NCBI RefSeq assembly: GCF_015999545.1
Contig: NZ_CP065546.1
Span: 186,001-250,000 of the forward strand
DNA length: 64,000 nucleotides
Direction: 5' to 3'
Source: Lysinibacillus sp. JNUCC-52
GTDB taxonomy: Bacteria > Bacillota > Bacilli > Bacillales_A > Planococcaceae
The position numbers and the translations under genes were made by a program. Below are positions 39,500-48,240 of this stretch, piece after piece. The notes under the pieces were generated by a model that saw only the letters and a program-made list of their open reading frames with translations, was not told where the DNA came from and made no database searches. The stretch's first letter is position 1. The number at the start of each line of letters is the position of its first letter.

Positions 39500-40126
39500 T
39501 CAGTCAATCCATGCTTTTTCCTTCGCAACAATTACCGCCTCAGCACGTGATTCCACTTGTAATCTGACAAAGAGTTTTGATAAATAATTTTCTACAGTAC
39601 GCTGGGTAACGCCAATTGCAGAGGCGATGGCTTTATTTGTACAACCTTGTGCTACAAGCTGTAAAATTTCTTGTTCTTTATGACTTAGTAACACTTCCTG
39701 TTTTGCATTAGAACGATTCGAGTGTTGTTTGACAAAGTCCAAAAAATCAGCGGATAATAAAATCTCGCCGCGTAAAGTAGCTTGAATTGTTTGAATGACT
39801 TGTTCTTTCGTAGCAAGCTTTGATAATAGACCGTCCACTTTTTTTTCAATGAGTAGCTCGTAATAATCGGATAATTCGTAGCCTGTATAAAGGATAATGA
39901 GAGCTTCAGGCTGTTTTTTCTTAATCATTTCAGCAAGTTGAATTCCGTTTATTGGTTTCATATTAATATCAATTAAAAAGAGCTGAAATGATTGAGCCTC
40001 CATTCGGCAAGCGACATTAGCACTTTCTTGCTCTGTTTCAATATGAACGTTTTCCAAGTCTTGTAATAATGTTTTCGTTCCGTCTAATACGACAGGATGA
40101 TCATCTACAATCAATATTTTAATCAT
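39500..40126 (-). CDS. NarL/LuxR-type response regulator (ComA-like)
   Basis: 208 residues from ATG at 40126. The receiver domain (1-120) has Asp8/Asp9, phospho-acceptor Asp53 (FLIDIN), and LSKLATKEQV near the switch Lys; the C-terminal LuxR helix-turn-helix is LSHKEQEILQLVAQGCTNKA and QRTVENYLSKLFVRLQVESR. It lies three bases after the histidine-kinase stop. Partner and layout resemble ComP-ComA of B. subtilis, but no comQ/comX lies beside it. It probably binds the TTTCGG sites upstream of the operon. Confidence 0.85.
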   Translation of the reverse strand: MIKILIVDDHPVVLDGTKTLLQDLENVHIETEQESANVACRMEAQSFQLFLIDINMKPINGIQLAEMIKKKQPEALIILYTGYELSDYYELLIEKKVDGLLSKLATKEQVIQTIQATLRGEILLSADFLDFVKQHSNRSNAKQEVLLSHKEQEILQLVAQGCTNKAIASAIGVTQRTVENYLSKLFVRLQVESRAEAVIVAKEKAWID

Positions 40127-40129
40127 TTT

Positions 40130-42322
40130 TTATGGTTCCTCACATTCCTCTTGAATTTGAATAAAGACATGCATGCCATCATTTGGTTTGGAGGTAATGG
40201 TCATTTCTCCGTTAAACGCTCGAACACGTTCGCGAATCCCATTAATGCCCATAGAAGCGGATGATTGCATTAAATCTTCAATATTACAGCCGATTCCATT
40301 ATCGTCGTATTGGAGAACAAAACCATTATTTATCGCAAATAGTTTAAGTGAAACTTTTGATGCATCAGCGTGTTTAATCGCATTATTAAGCAGTTCTTGA
40401 ACTAGCCGATAAACGACTAAATGTAAAGTTGCATCTTGAAACTGAACACGGTCAATTTGAGTATTCAATAGAAAGTTAGCACGAATTTTTACTTTTTGGA
40501 CAAGTTTTTTTAAAGCCATTTCTAAACCAAACGTATCGAGTAATGGTGGGCTTAGATTTTCACAATACTCACGTAAATCTTTCGTGGCATTAATAAGCTG
40601 CTCTCGAATGTTTAAAACTTTTTTTTCTTCGATAATAGGGGAGCTTGCGATAACATCTAATTCCCTCGCTAAATGAAGCTGCTCCTGTAAAATAGTGTCA
40701 TGTAACTCCTGGGCAAGGATACTTTTTTCTTTTTCAATAATATTCCATAATAATTTATCGAGCCAAGGAAGTTGGGTGTTATTTGTGTCTTTCATGTGTT
40801 GAATATCGCGTACTAAATCTTCGATATGCTTTAAATTGTCGATAAACATAGAGACATATAAAGCAAGTAACTCCAACCAAAGTAGCTCTTCTTTTTGTAG
40901 AGTGTGTCTTATCCGAATAAGAATCTTTTCATCCACTGTATCATGGATAAGGAGTTGTGTCATTTGGTTCTCAATTTGGATGCCACCTTGTGGAAATTGA
41001 ACATCTTCGGTTATTGTTTCAAGGGTAAATGCTGTCGTACCAAGTTTCTCGGTAATTTCACTTTTAAGCTTATTAAGTAATTCCTGTTGATTTTTTGCAT
41101 TACCAATACGATTAACAGCAGCATATAAATTATGTACATAATCACCAGAAGAAGAAAATATAATTTTTCGATGTTTAAAATCAAGTTGTTCTTTTATATA
41201 GAAGCTTGTAATAAAGCCTACGAAAAGCACGAAAAATACAACAATTAACATTGCAATTGTAAGCTGTGAAAATAGCAATATTGCTAAGACTGTCGTTATG
41301 ATTAGTGAACTAAAAAAGGCAAGGGATGAATAGTAGCGAAATCGTGATAATTGGTACTCAATATCAAATAATCGTTCATTTAACTGAATGAATATAAAAG
41401 AAAAAGGAATAAACAAAATAAATAAAACACTTATTTCGGGCTGTATGATTGTGTTATTACCTAAAATCTCAGGTACAACAAATAATAGTAAAAAAGGTAA
41501 AAATGGAATAATACATGAGATGGCAATTAATCGTATTTTTGCTAACCGTGTTCGTAAATAACTAGTGAGCAATATAAAAGTAGCGTATAGAATTAGTAAA
41601 GCAAATAAACTGAGCGTAATATTAGGTGTGATATTCCTAAACTGTGGCACAAATAATTCAATGACGTAACAAGAAGGTATGATGACTAACGGAATAAAAT
41701 AGAGCCACTTTGTATCAAAATATGACCATTTAATATGTAAATAGCGAAAATATTGTTGTAAAAAATGAATGATTAATACTAAACATAAAACGATACAAAT
41801 ACCATTTACGATCATCCCAATTCCATTCCCTCGACTTGAAGCACCTGTGCTCGTATAAGCTAAAGAACATGTTAAAAGAAATAGCATAAGTAACTTGGTA
41901 ATAAAATTGTCTTTATTATGCTGCCATAAGTAGAACGCAACACCAAAACAAAGCATGAAATAAAACATCGGAAAAACTATATGCGTATAAAACTCTTCAG
42001 GAAGCTCTCGATGTAATACTTTAATTGTATGTACTGTGCCGTCTAATTTTAAAATCGACAGTTCATTTGCGCTAGGAATATATGTATCTTGTTGGAAAGA
42101 TTTAAAACCTTTCGCAGATTGTTGATCGATGCTCAGGATAATGTCTCCTCGTTCAATATTTTGTTGTTGAGCCCAACTTGTATAATAAGGATCAATTATG
42201 ACAGGTAGCTCATTGGACGTATCGACTGAAATGTTAATAAAAGGGGCACGGATGGCAACAACAAGTACATAAATGCCAATAAGTAAGTAGGTTATAAAAA
42301 TACTAGAAGTTAATTTGTGCAT
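40130..42322 (-). CDS. ComP-like membrane sensor histidine kinase
   Basis: 730 residues from ATG at 42322 (agagga upstream). After one membrane span comes an outside PDZ-like domain (residues about 28-105: QQQNIERGDIILSIDQQSAK), then about seven to nine more spans, a cytoplasmic GAF-like region, the HisKA_3 helix with phospho-His in AQELHDTILQEQLHLARELD, and a HATPase domain with VQELLNNAIKHADASKV and DDNGIGC. The outer PDZ domain plus multispan sensor is the ComP plan, which in B. subtilis senses the ComX peptide. The signal here is unknown. One operon with the response regulator. Confidence 0.85.
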   Translation of the reverse strand: MHKLTSSIFITYLLIGIYVLVVAIRAPFINISVDTSNELPVIIDPYYTSWAQQQNIERGDIILSIDQQSAKGFKSFQQDTYIPSANELSILKLDGTVHTIKVLHRELPEEFYTHIVFPMFYFMLCFGVAFYLWQHNKDNFITKLLMLFLLTCSLAYTSTGASSRGNGIGMIVNGICIVLCLVLIIHFLQQYFRYLHIKWSYFDTKWLYFIPLVIIPSCYVIELFVPQFRNITPNITLSLFALLILYATFILLTSYLRTRLAKIRLIAISCIIPFLPFLLLFVVPEILGNNTIIQPEISVLFILFIPFSFIFIQLNERLFDIEYQLSRFRYYSSLAFFSSLIITTVLAILLFSQLTIAMLIVVFFVLFVGFITSFYIKEQLDFKHRKIIFSSSGDYVHNLYAAVNRIGNAKNQQELLNKLKSEITEKLGTTAFTLETITEDVQFPQGGIQIENQMTQLLIHDTVDEKILIRIRHTLQKEELLWLELLALYVSMFIDNLKHIEDLVRDIQHMKDTNNTQLPWLDKLLWNIIEKEKSILAQELHDTILQEQLHLARELDVIASSPIIEEKKVLNIREQLINATKDLREYCENLSPPLLDTFGLEMALKKLVQKVKIRANFLLNTQIDRVQFQDATLHLVVYRLVQELLNNAIKHADASKVSLKLFAINNGFVLQYDDNGIGCNIEDLMQSSASMGINGIRERVRAFNGEMTITSKPNDGMHVFIQIQEECEEP

Positions 42323-42420
42323 AGTATATCCTCTTTATTTTTCATAATCATTATGAAAATGCCTCGTTTCATCAATAAGTATCAACTATATTATCCCTAA
42401 TTTTTGGGTTTTTTGGAATA

Positions 42421-42483
42421 CCGAAAGAAGACGTTTCGGAAAACCACTAACATTTTTTCGGAATAACGAAATAGTATTTTCGG
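42421..42483. promoter_or_regulatory. Array of TTTCGG/CCGAAA half-sites between divergent genes
   Basis: TTTCGG occurs at 42434, 42456 and 42478, spaced exactly 22 bases (two helical turns). CCGAAA lies at 42421 and ACGAAA at 42466, giving inverted pairs. They sit between the histidine-kinase gene and a divergent membrane-protein gene, just above its likely -10 (gataat, 42493-42498). ComA binds TTGCGG...CCGCAA, a related pattern. The best guess is binding sites of the adjacent response regulator. Confidence 0.6.
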
Positions 42484-42535
42484 TAAAAGCTGTGATAATG
42501 TGAATCTAGCTTGTGTGAAGGAAAGGGGAGCCTAC

Positions 42536-43456
42536 ATGAAAAGATGTGTGCTAACACTAATCCTATTATTCTTAGTCGCCATCGCAGTGTATCCGATAAC
42601 AACAATGGCTAAAACTATTGTTGAAACGCCAGTTGAAGTGGATATTTGTATTATTGGAAGTGACAATCATTTTGTTTATAAAATTCCTAAACAGCTACAT
42701 AACAATACGCCATATAATGAGATGAAAAATGATATCGAAGCCTCTTTAGCAAATCATTGGAAAGTGGAAGGTGCACATTTTGAAACGAATCAAAAGGATG
42801 TTGCCTATACATTTTTTATCGGAGATTTGTTTCAAGAAAAACAAGATGGTCAATTGAAATTGTCAATACCCTATCGCACGTTAGTTGGCATGTTTAGTGA
42901 AGATGAGTCTATTCAATTGCGTATTATGGCAAGTAAATTAACAAATTGGCAAATCAATGCTAAAGAATGGTCAACATTTGGATTTGTCCAACCACTAACA
43001 TATTTGAGTGAACGTGAATACATCTATAATGGTGCAGTGAATGAACTGTTACAGCAACGCGTTGCCCATTTCGATGGGGCAATTGAAAAACAACAAATGA
43101 TTTTACGCAGTATTATGTATTTTAGCTTTATTATCGTGCAAATTTTTGCCTGCTTGATTTTATCTAGACGTTTGAAAAAACGAATTCTTCAGCATCCAGA
43201 AAATATGCATCAATTTAGAAAACTAAACTACTTATATCAACTCATACCGTTGTTAATTGTTATTGCTCAAATTACTTTCTTAGTGATGTCTGGATTACTG
43301 ACTGCATTTGGACTCTTTTTTAGCCCTGGTATTGATTTGTTATTTATTGTTGGTCCTATCCTTGTATCAATTATCCTGTTACCGATGTTTTTCGTTGCTA
43401 CAGAAAATGAAATTTCTAAAGAATTACACGATAAAACATTGGGTTCAGACATGTAA
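42536..43456 (+). CDS. Membrane protein with outside domain, target of the divergent two-component system
   Basis: 306 residues from ATG 42536 (aaggggag upstream; earlier in-frame starts are weaker). A signal peptide (MKRCVLTLILLFLVAIAVYP) leads to an outside domain of about 175 residues with little cysteine, then three membrane spans: IMYFSFIIVQIFACLILSRR, LIPLLIVIAQITFLVMSGLL and IDLLFIVGPILVSIILLPMF. No family recognised. It diverges from the ComP/ComA-like operon across the TTTCGG sites, which suggests it is controlled by that system and may sense, export or shape its signal. Confidence 0.6.
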   Translation: MKRCVLTLILLFLVAIAVYPITTMAKTIVETPVEVDICIIGSDNHFVYKIPKQLHNNTPYNEMKNDIEASLANHWKVEGAHFETNQKDVAYTFFIGDLFQEKQDGQLKLSIPYRTLVGMFSEDESIQLRIMASKLTNWQINAKEWSTFGFVQPLTYLSEREYIYNGAVNELLQQRVAHFDGAIEKQQMILRSIMYFSFIIVQIFACLILSRRLKKRILQHPENMHQFRKLNYLYQLIPLLIVIAQITFLVMSGLLTAFGLFFSPGIDLLFIVGPILVSIILLPMFFVATENEISKELHDKTLGSDM

Positions 43457-43597
43457 TTAGTTTGTTAAAGAGAAGTAGAAAAAAATAGCAGATTTTAATG
43501 TTGGAGTTAAAATGTCGTTTCTTTTTATTTGAGCGTTCATTTACTACCGTTAGATGGTATAATGTTCAACAGCATATTTGAAGGAGCTGGTGACAAA

Positions 43598-44575
43598 TTG
43601 ACGCATCCAGAAACTGCGTATTTAAACTTACTACAACATATATTAGAAAATGGAGTTAAAAGGGACGACCGTACTGGAACAGGCACATATAGTGTCTTTG
43701 GCTATCAAATGCGCTTTGATTTAAATAAAGGATTTCCACTATTAACGACAAAGCGTGTTCCATTTAAACTTGTAGCAAGCGAGCTTCTTTGGTTTATTAA
43801 AGGCGATACAAATATTCGCTATTTATTACAAAACAATAATCATATTTGGGACGAATGGGCATTTAAAAAATGGGTAGAATCCGATGAATATAGCGGTCCT
43901 GATATGACTGATTTCGGCAGACGTTGTCTAATGGATGAAGCGTTCAATGCGTTATATCAAGCAGAGTTGACATCGTTTTGTGACCGCATTGTACAGGATG
44001 ATGATTTTGCGAAAAAATACGGAGATCTTGGCAATGTTTATGGCAAGCAATGGCGTAATTGGACAACATCAAATGGGGAAAGTATTGATCAATTACAAGA
44101 TGTCATTCACCAAATTAAACATAATCCAGATTCACGACGTATTATTGTGAATACTTGGAATCCTGAAGATGTCATTAATGCAGGTGCAAAGGGGAGTAAA
44201 GCTGCTTTGCCACCATGTCATGTCATGTTCCAATTTTATGTAGCAAACGGGAAGTTAAGCTGTCAATTAATGCAAAGAAGTCTTGATACATTGCTTGGTT
44301 GTCCATTCAATATTGCTTCCTACGCATTATTAACACATTTAATTGCCCATGAATGTGGGCTTGAAGTTGGCGAATTTATTCATAGTATCGGCGATGCGCA
44401 TATTTACGCAAATCACATAGAGCAAGTGAAAGAACAGCTTTCACGTGAGCCACGGGAACTACCAACCTTGAAAATAAACTCAAATAAAACGTCAATATTC
44501 GAAATAGAACTTGAGGATCTTTCCATCGAGGGCTACAATCCACATCCAGCAATTAAAGCACCAATTGCGGTTTAA
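43598..44575 (+). CDS. thyA: Thymidylate synthase
   Basis: 325 residues from TTG 43598, chosen because aaggag (43581) precedes it and the enzyme begins [23 protein letters not shown] 43562 is possible. It makes dTMP from dUMP with methylene-tetrahydrofolate. Catalytic Cys is in [12 protein letters not shown], folate and dUMP contacts in [27 protein letters not shown] and GDAHIYANH. It has the insertion of about 50 residues ([20 protein letters not shown]) seen in long-form enzymes such as that of Lactobacillus casei. No dihydrofolate reductase gene follows, although the two are often paired. Confidence 0.93.
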   Translation: MTHPETAYLNLLQHILENGVKRDDRTGTGTYSVFGYQMRFDLNKGFPLLTTKRVPFKLVASELLWFIKGDTNIRYLLQNNNHIWDEWAFKKWVESDEYSGPDMTDFGRRCLMDEAFNALYQAELTSFCDRIVQDDDFAKKYGDLGNVYGKQWRNWTTSNGESIDQLQDVIHQIKHNPDSRRIIVNTWNPEDVINAGAKGSKAALPPCHVMFQFYVANGKLSCQLMQRSLDTLLGCPFNIASYALLTHLIAHECGLEVGEFIHSIGDAHIYANHIEQVKEQLSREPRELPTLKINSNKTSIFEIELEDLSIEGYNPHPAIKAPIAV

Positions 44576-44581
44576 TAGAAG

Positions 44582-44616
44582 AAAGCAGCAACCAAAATGG
44601 TTGCTGCTTTTTTGAA
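44582..44616 (+). terminator. Terminator of thyA
   Basis: aaagcagcaacc (44582-44593) and ggttgctgcttt (44599-44610), perfect stem, T-run. Confidence 0.85.
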
Positions 44617-44749
44617 TAGTCGAATAAAATCGATCCATCTATTGAAAGAAATAGGAAAGAAGTCGGATGGTTAAGTAATGGTACGTCTATTATAGTGTTA
44701 ATGGTATTAATAGGAATATTTTCTAATTAAATGTTTAGGGGTGGCTGTG

Positions 44750-44950
44750 TTGATAGAAAAAGTAATGCTTCAAACGACAAACAAAGCAAAAGTTCGTCGG
44801 TTGAGGAAAAATATACAAGAACCAGCATCGTTGGAAAAAGAACTGCAGACTCAACACGATAGCTTAAACATTTCAACAACTTTAACACAAGAACAATTAG
44901 TGAAAATGATGCAAATAGTTGAAGAAATACGGCTGAATGGCTATAAATAG
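44750..44950 (+). CDS. Small basic hypothetical protein
   Basis: 66 residues from TTG 44750 (aggggtgg upstream); GTG at 44741 or 44747 are alternatives. The start, MIEKVMLQTTNKAKVRRLRK, is basic; the rest is helical and acidic (LTQEQLVKMMQIVEEIRLNG). No family recognised. It lies alone, with no clear promoter or partner, so it is less certain than neighbouring genes. Confidence 0.45.
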   Translation: MIEKVMLQTTNKAKVRRLRKNIQEPASLEKELQTQHDSLNISTTLTQEQLVKMMQIVEEIRLNGYK

Positions 44951-44995
44951 CTTGAAATGTAAGCGCCTTCCATGATTGAAATAACGCTCATAATC

Positions 44996-45553
44996 TTAAC
45001 CATGTTTCGAGTAATCATAAATGACTTCTCCAGTTTTATCATAAAAAGTAAACATTGCTGGGAAAGTATCTTCTACATTTTCAGGTAGTTTAAATGTTTT
45101 CATAAATGGAGCGACTGTATCAACTTCAATTTCTTTTTCGAAATTCTTCCAGTTTGGTGTCAATTTGATTTTGGCAACATTACTGTCTAGTTCGTGTACA
45201 TATAGTGTGCCATAGTTGCCTTTATTTGTTTTATGTTCTCGATAAGTTACTGTGGGATCTGTTGCTAAATAAATAAATTTAAGTTTACCATTCCAACCTT
45301 TATTAAAACGTGCATGACCATATTTACTATCGTTAATTTTCAATTGTACTAGCCACATATTGGTTTCTTCTATTCGTTCAAAATGCATTATTTGTATGCT
45401 ACTATCGATAAATTCCTCTATAAAATCTTTCACTGTCGTTTCGGATGATTTTAGATGATAGTCGTTATAATAAGCATTTCCGTAAATGAAAAGTCCTAAT
45501 AATAGTAATGGTGAAAATGAGCATATTACGATTAATAATAATTTGATTTTCAT
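44996..45553 (-). CDS. Membrane-anchored or secreted protein, unknown
   Basis: 185 residues from ATG at 45553 (aggagg upstream). An N-terminal hydrophobic stretch (KLLLIVICSFSPLLLLGLFI) anchors or exports it; the rest is a mixed domain with KDFIEEFIDSSIQIMHFERI and LYVHELDSNVAKIKL. No known motif. It diverges from the decayed secreted-protein gene at 45648. Confidence 0.55.
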   Translation of the reverse strand: MKIKLLLIVICSFSPLLLLGLFIYGNAYYNDYHLKSSETTVKDFIEEFIDSSIQIMHFERIEETNMWLVQLKINDSKYGHARFNKGWNGKLKFIYLATDPTVTYREHKTNKGNYGTLYVHELDSNVAKIKLTPNWKNFEKEIEVDTVAPFMKTFKLPENVEDTFPAMFTFYDKTGEVIYDYSKHG

Positions 45554-45647
45554 ACTAAATATCCTCCTTTTTTATAGAAAATCCTTTTACTGATTTTTTT
45601 TTATAATTTATCATTTAATTATGAAAAAAAACAAGGAGGAAACCAAT

Positions 45648-46546
45648 ATGAAAAAATTATTTTTTATCTTTATTATGATTATTTTCATAGGATTTAATTT
45701 GGGAGAAATTCAAGTGAAAGCTTCTAATTTAAGTGCAGAGCAAATGGAACATCTTGAGTCTCTTGGTTTTACTCAAGAAGAAATATTAAAGTTGTTGCAA
45801 CTAGTACAAAATTTTTAAAAGTGATAGAAAATGATATTTTTAATGAGGAAGATTTAATCAATTTAATTATCGAACTTGATGAGGAGACTTATTTTAAGGA
45901 AGTTCAATTACAAGAAGAGAAAGAAAATAGGGGCTTTTTTTCAAATAAATCTATTGTAAAAAGGAATGCGCTACATAAAAAAGATATTGATAAAAGTACA
46001 ACTTCATATAAAACAGTTACAACAACTATAGTTGCTTTAGAAGCAAAGAAAAAATATCGAGTAAAAACAGCTATTACATGGCATATTATGCCGAAAAATA
46101 GAAAAATAGATGTGATAGGGACAAGTATTAACAGTGCCTTCTGGTCTCCTACTCCTGGTTCACAATATGGACAGCAAAGTTGGTCAGTAAGACATTCATG
46201 TAATAAAACGAAACATTTAGTAAAAACTTATTCTAGCAGTAGTAATTCTTGGACAAAAGGTCCAACTGGTTATCCTTTAAGTATTGATTTACCTGATGAT
46301 ATTATGAAATCTTATGCATGTCATAGTGAAAAAGTGTTAACTTTATCTGCATTTTCATAATTTACAGTAGATAGATTAACTTCTGCAATTCCAACTCAAA
46401 TAGATGCATTTGGTAAATATTTGCACCAAGAATCCGTTTGGCAAATTTCTCCTTCTATTAACTTTACCTCTTGGTCATTTGGAGTTTCAGCTAGTCAGTC
46501 CAGTAAATTTACAGAAGCTACGACACATGGAAAAGTAATATTTTAA
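45648..46546 (+). pseudogene. Decayed gene for a secreted protein
   Basis: ATG 45648 (aaggagg upstream) opens a signal peptide (KKLFFIFIMIIFIGFNLGEI) and a helical part (LSAEQMEHLESLGFTQEEIL). The frame stops at 45816 just after a T-run; one extra T there would join it to the next frame, giving VIENDIFNEEDLINL and then about 175 residues ending KVLTLSAFS. A TAA at 46358 interrupts, and the same frame goes on FTVDRLTSAIPTQIDAFGKY to ATTHGKVIF and stop at 46544. One frameshift and one nonsense change thus break a protein of about 300 residues. Confidence 0.7.
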
Positions 46547-46604
46547 TAAAAGCCTTCCCTAGGCGAGTATAGAGACTCAACTTAATTAACGCTATAAATC
46601 CAAG

Positions 46605-46640
46605 CACCTTCTAAGCTATAATGGCTAAGGAGGTGTTTTT
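46605..46640 (+). promoter_or_regulatory. Hairpin that buries the ribosome site of the next gene
   Basis: caccttctaagc (46605-46616) pairs with gctaaggaggtg (46624-46635), 11 of 12 positions, and TTTTT follows directly. The right arm is the ribosome site of the gene at 46643. It therefore looks like an intrinsic terminator fused to a ribosome site: transcripts coming from upstream would stop or stay untranslated. The loop contains tataat, so a promoter reading cannot be excluded. Confidence 0.55.
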
Positions 46641-46642
46641 AA

Positions 46643-46849
46643 ATGAACGTATTTTTTATTGAAACGATTTCAGGGATGGAACTTTTACATATAGTGTCAC
46701 ATGATGTGGCTGGTATACTCGCTGCAGCTCAAGGGGAGAGCGTGACGTTTCCTGTTGGCCATTTTAAATATGAATTTCATAACTTAGATTTTTATGAAGA
46801 AAATGGGCAAATCCAACAAGAGCTAGTTATTTATGTGTCAAAAATATAA
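46643..46849 (+). CDS. Small hypothetical protein
   Basis: 68 residues from ATG 46643, 8 bases after a perfect aaggaggtg. The product, beginning MNVFFIETISGMELLHIVSH, is a small mixed alpha/beta protein with acidic and aromatic C-terminal half (FKYEFHNLDFYEENGQIQQE). No family recognised. Its ribosome site is in a hairpin (46605-46635). Confidence 0.55.
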   Translation: MNVFFIETISGMELLHIVSHDVAGILAAAQGESVTFPVGHFKYEFHNLDFYEENGQIQQELVIYVSKI

Positions 46850-46938
46850 GAGGGGTAGTTAGATTTCTCAACATGTATTGTGTTCAGTAAGAATGAACAG
46901 GTTATGATAAGAGCAAAATACTTGTGATTATCTCAACC

Positions 46939-46957
46939 TGTAACTATAATAGTTACA
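46939..46957 (+). promoter_or_regulatory. Rrf2-regulator operator 1
   Basis: tgtaactat-a-atagttaca is a perfect 19-base palindrome, 16 bases before the start of the Rrf2-type gene. A near copy lies before the next gene (47418). Confidence 0.75.
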
Positions 46958-46973
46958 ACAGGTGGTGATTCAT

Positions 46974-47384
46974 ATGGTGAATAGTCGATTCTCGGTCGCT
47001 ATCCATATACTTTCGCTCATTGCTACAACATCTGATAAAAGTCAGCTAACATCTGATTATATTGCTGGTAGTGTCAATACCAATCCAGTAGTCGTGCGAC
47101 GAATGATCGGTGTATTAAAAAGAGCTGGTTTGTTAACATCGCAGTCAGGAATTGCAGGCTATGGGCTCGTTTTTGAACCAAAAGATTTGTCGTTATTAAC
47201 TATTTATCGTGCAATTGATGGTCCTGAACAACTATTTGCAATTCATGATGAGCCAAACCCAGCATGTGCGGTTGGTCGAAAAATTCAGCATACGTTAGAA
47301 GCCGTTTATATAGATGTTTGGCATGCAATGGAAAAACAGTTACAAGCACAAACGTTACAAGATGTGCTAGATCAACTTCGTTAA
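46974..47384 (+). CDS. Rrf2-family transcriptional regulator (YwnA-like)
   Basis: 136 residues from ATG 46974 (aggtggtga upstream). Winged helix of the Rrf2 family: FSVAIHILSLIATTSDKSQL, DYIAGSVNTNPVVVRRMIGV and LTSQSGIAGYGLVFEPKDLS. A single Cys (ACAVG) replaces the three Cys of iron-sulfur members, so it is not an IscR-type sensor; it may sense thiol-reactive compounds, as YwnA-like proteins are thought to. It lies before a NAD(P)-binding oxidoreductase, the same pair as ywnA-ywnB in B. subtilis, and both genes carry the same palindrome. Confidence 0.82.
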   Translation: MVNSRFSVAIHILSLIATTSDKSQLTSDYIAGSVNTNPVVVRRMIGVLKRAGLLTSQSGIAGYGLVFEPKDLSLLTIYRAIDGPEQLFAIHDEPNPACAVGRKIQHTLEAVYIDVWHAMEKQLQAQTLQDVLDQLR

Positions 47385-47417
47385 TGTAAAACGAGGTCGG
47401 TCTTACTGTGATTAACC

Positions 47418-47436
47418 TGTAACTAAAATGGTTACA
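47418..47436 (+). promoter_or_regulatory. Rrf2-regulator operator 2
   Basis: tgtaactaaaatggttaca: near copy of the palindrome at 46939-46957, 24 bases before the NAD(P)-binding oxidoreductase gene. In both places acc or aacc stands just before it. Confidence 0.7.
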
Positions 47437-47459
47437 ATAGAATTGAGGAGGAATTTAAA

Positions 47460-48089
47460 ATGAAAATAGGGGTAATTGGAGCAACAGGGAAAGCAGGACA
47501 AAAAATAGTAGAGGAAGCATTACAACGTGGCCACGAAGTAACTGCTATTGTTCGTTCAGCTTCCAAAGTAAAAGAAGATATTAAAGTGATTGAAAAAGAT
47601 GTATTGAATTTAACACAACAGGACGTTCAAGACTTTGATGTAGTTGTGAATGCTTTTGGGGCACCTTTCGGACAAGAGGCATTGCATGTGAAAGTTGGTC
47701 GTCATTTAATTAATATTTTTAATGGCATTACAACAAAACTATTTGTTGTCGGTGGGGCAGGAAGCTTATTTGTTGATCCAGAGAAAACTATTCGAGTTAT
47801 GGATACACCAGATTTTCCAGAAATGTTCTTTGCAACTGCAAAAAATCAAGGTGAAAATTTAACTGATTTACAAGCATCCAGTATTACTTGGACATTTTTA
47901 AGTCCGTCTGCGATGTTTGATCCTGAAGGACCACGTACAGGTAGCTACATTACTGGGAACGATCATCTATTAGTAAATGCATCGGGTGAAAGTTATGTCA
48001 GCTACAGTGATTTCGCTATTGCTGTATTAGATGAAATTGAAAATCCGCAAAATATTAATAAACGTTTTACTGTTTCTTCAACGAAATAA
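47460..48089 (+). CDS. NAD(P)-binding oxidoreductase (YwnB-like)
   Basis: 209 residues from ATG 47460 (gaggagg upstream). Rossmann motif IGVIGATGKAGQKIVEEALQ near the N-terminus, then VTAIVRSASKV and the atypical SDR feature VVGGAGSLFVDPE. It belongs to the NmrA/BVR-type group of flavin or quinone reductase-like proteins. The reaction is unknown. The preceding Rrf2 gene and the shared operator point to control by that regulator. Confidence 0.8.
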   Translation: MKIGVIGATGKAGQKIVEEALQRGHEVTAIVRSASKVKEDIKVIEKDVLNLTQQDVQDFDVVVNAFGAPFGQEALHVKVGRHLINIFNGITTKLFVVGGAGSLFVDPEKTIRVMDTPDFPEMFFATAKNQGENLTDLQASSITWTFLSPSAMFDPEGPRTGSYITGNDHLLVNASGESYVSYSDFAIAVLDEIENPQNINKRFTVSSTK

Positions 48090-48096
48090 TAATGCT

Positions 48097-48127
48097 ACCG
48101 AGCGTACGAATTGCGCTCGGTTTTTGT
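48097..48127 (+). terminator. Terminator of the ywnB-like gene
   Basis: accgagcg (48097-48104) and cgctcggt (48114-48121), T-run. Confidence 0.85.
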
Positions 48128-48240
48128 TGATTATCGTCAAAATTAAAAAAAACTTTTGCATTATGGCGAACTGACTGTTTACAAGACGGCATTTATTAGC
48201 TACTATCAGTGTGAGTATTACTTCAAAGGAGACGACAATA

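Noticed and set aside
42323-42480. comX-like pheromone gene upstream of the ComP-like kinase
   Set aside because: Only an 18-codon frame (MLVVFRNVFFRYSKKPKN) without a ribosome site exists there and no comQ-like gene is present.
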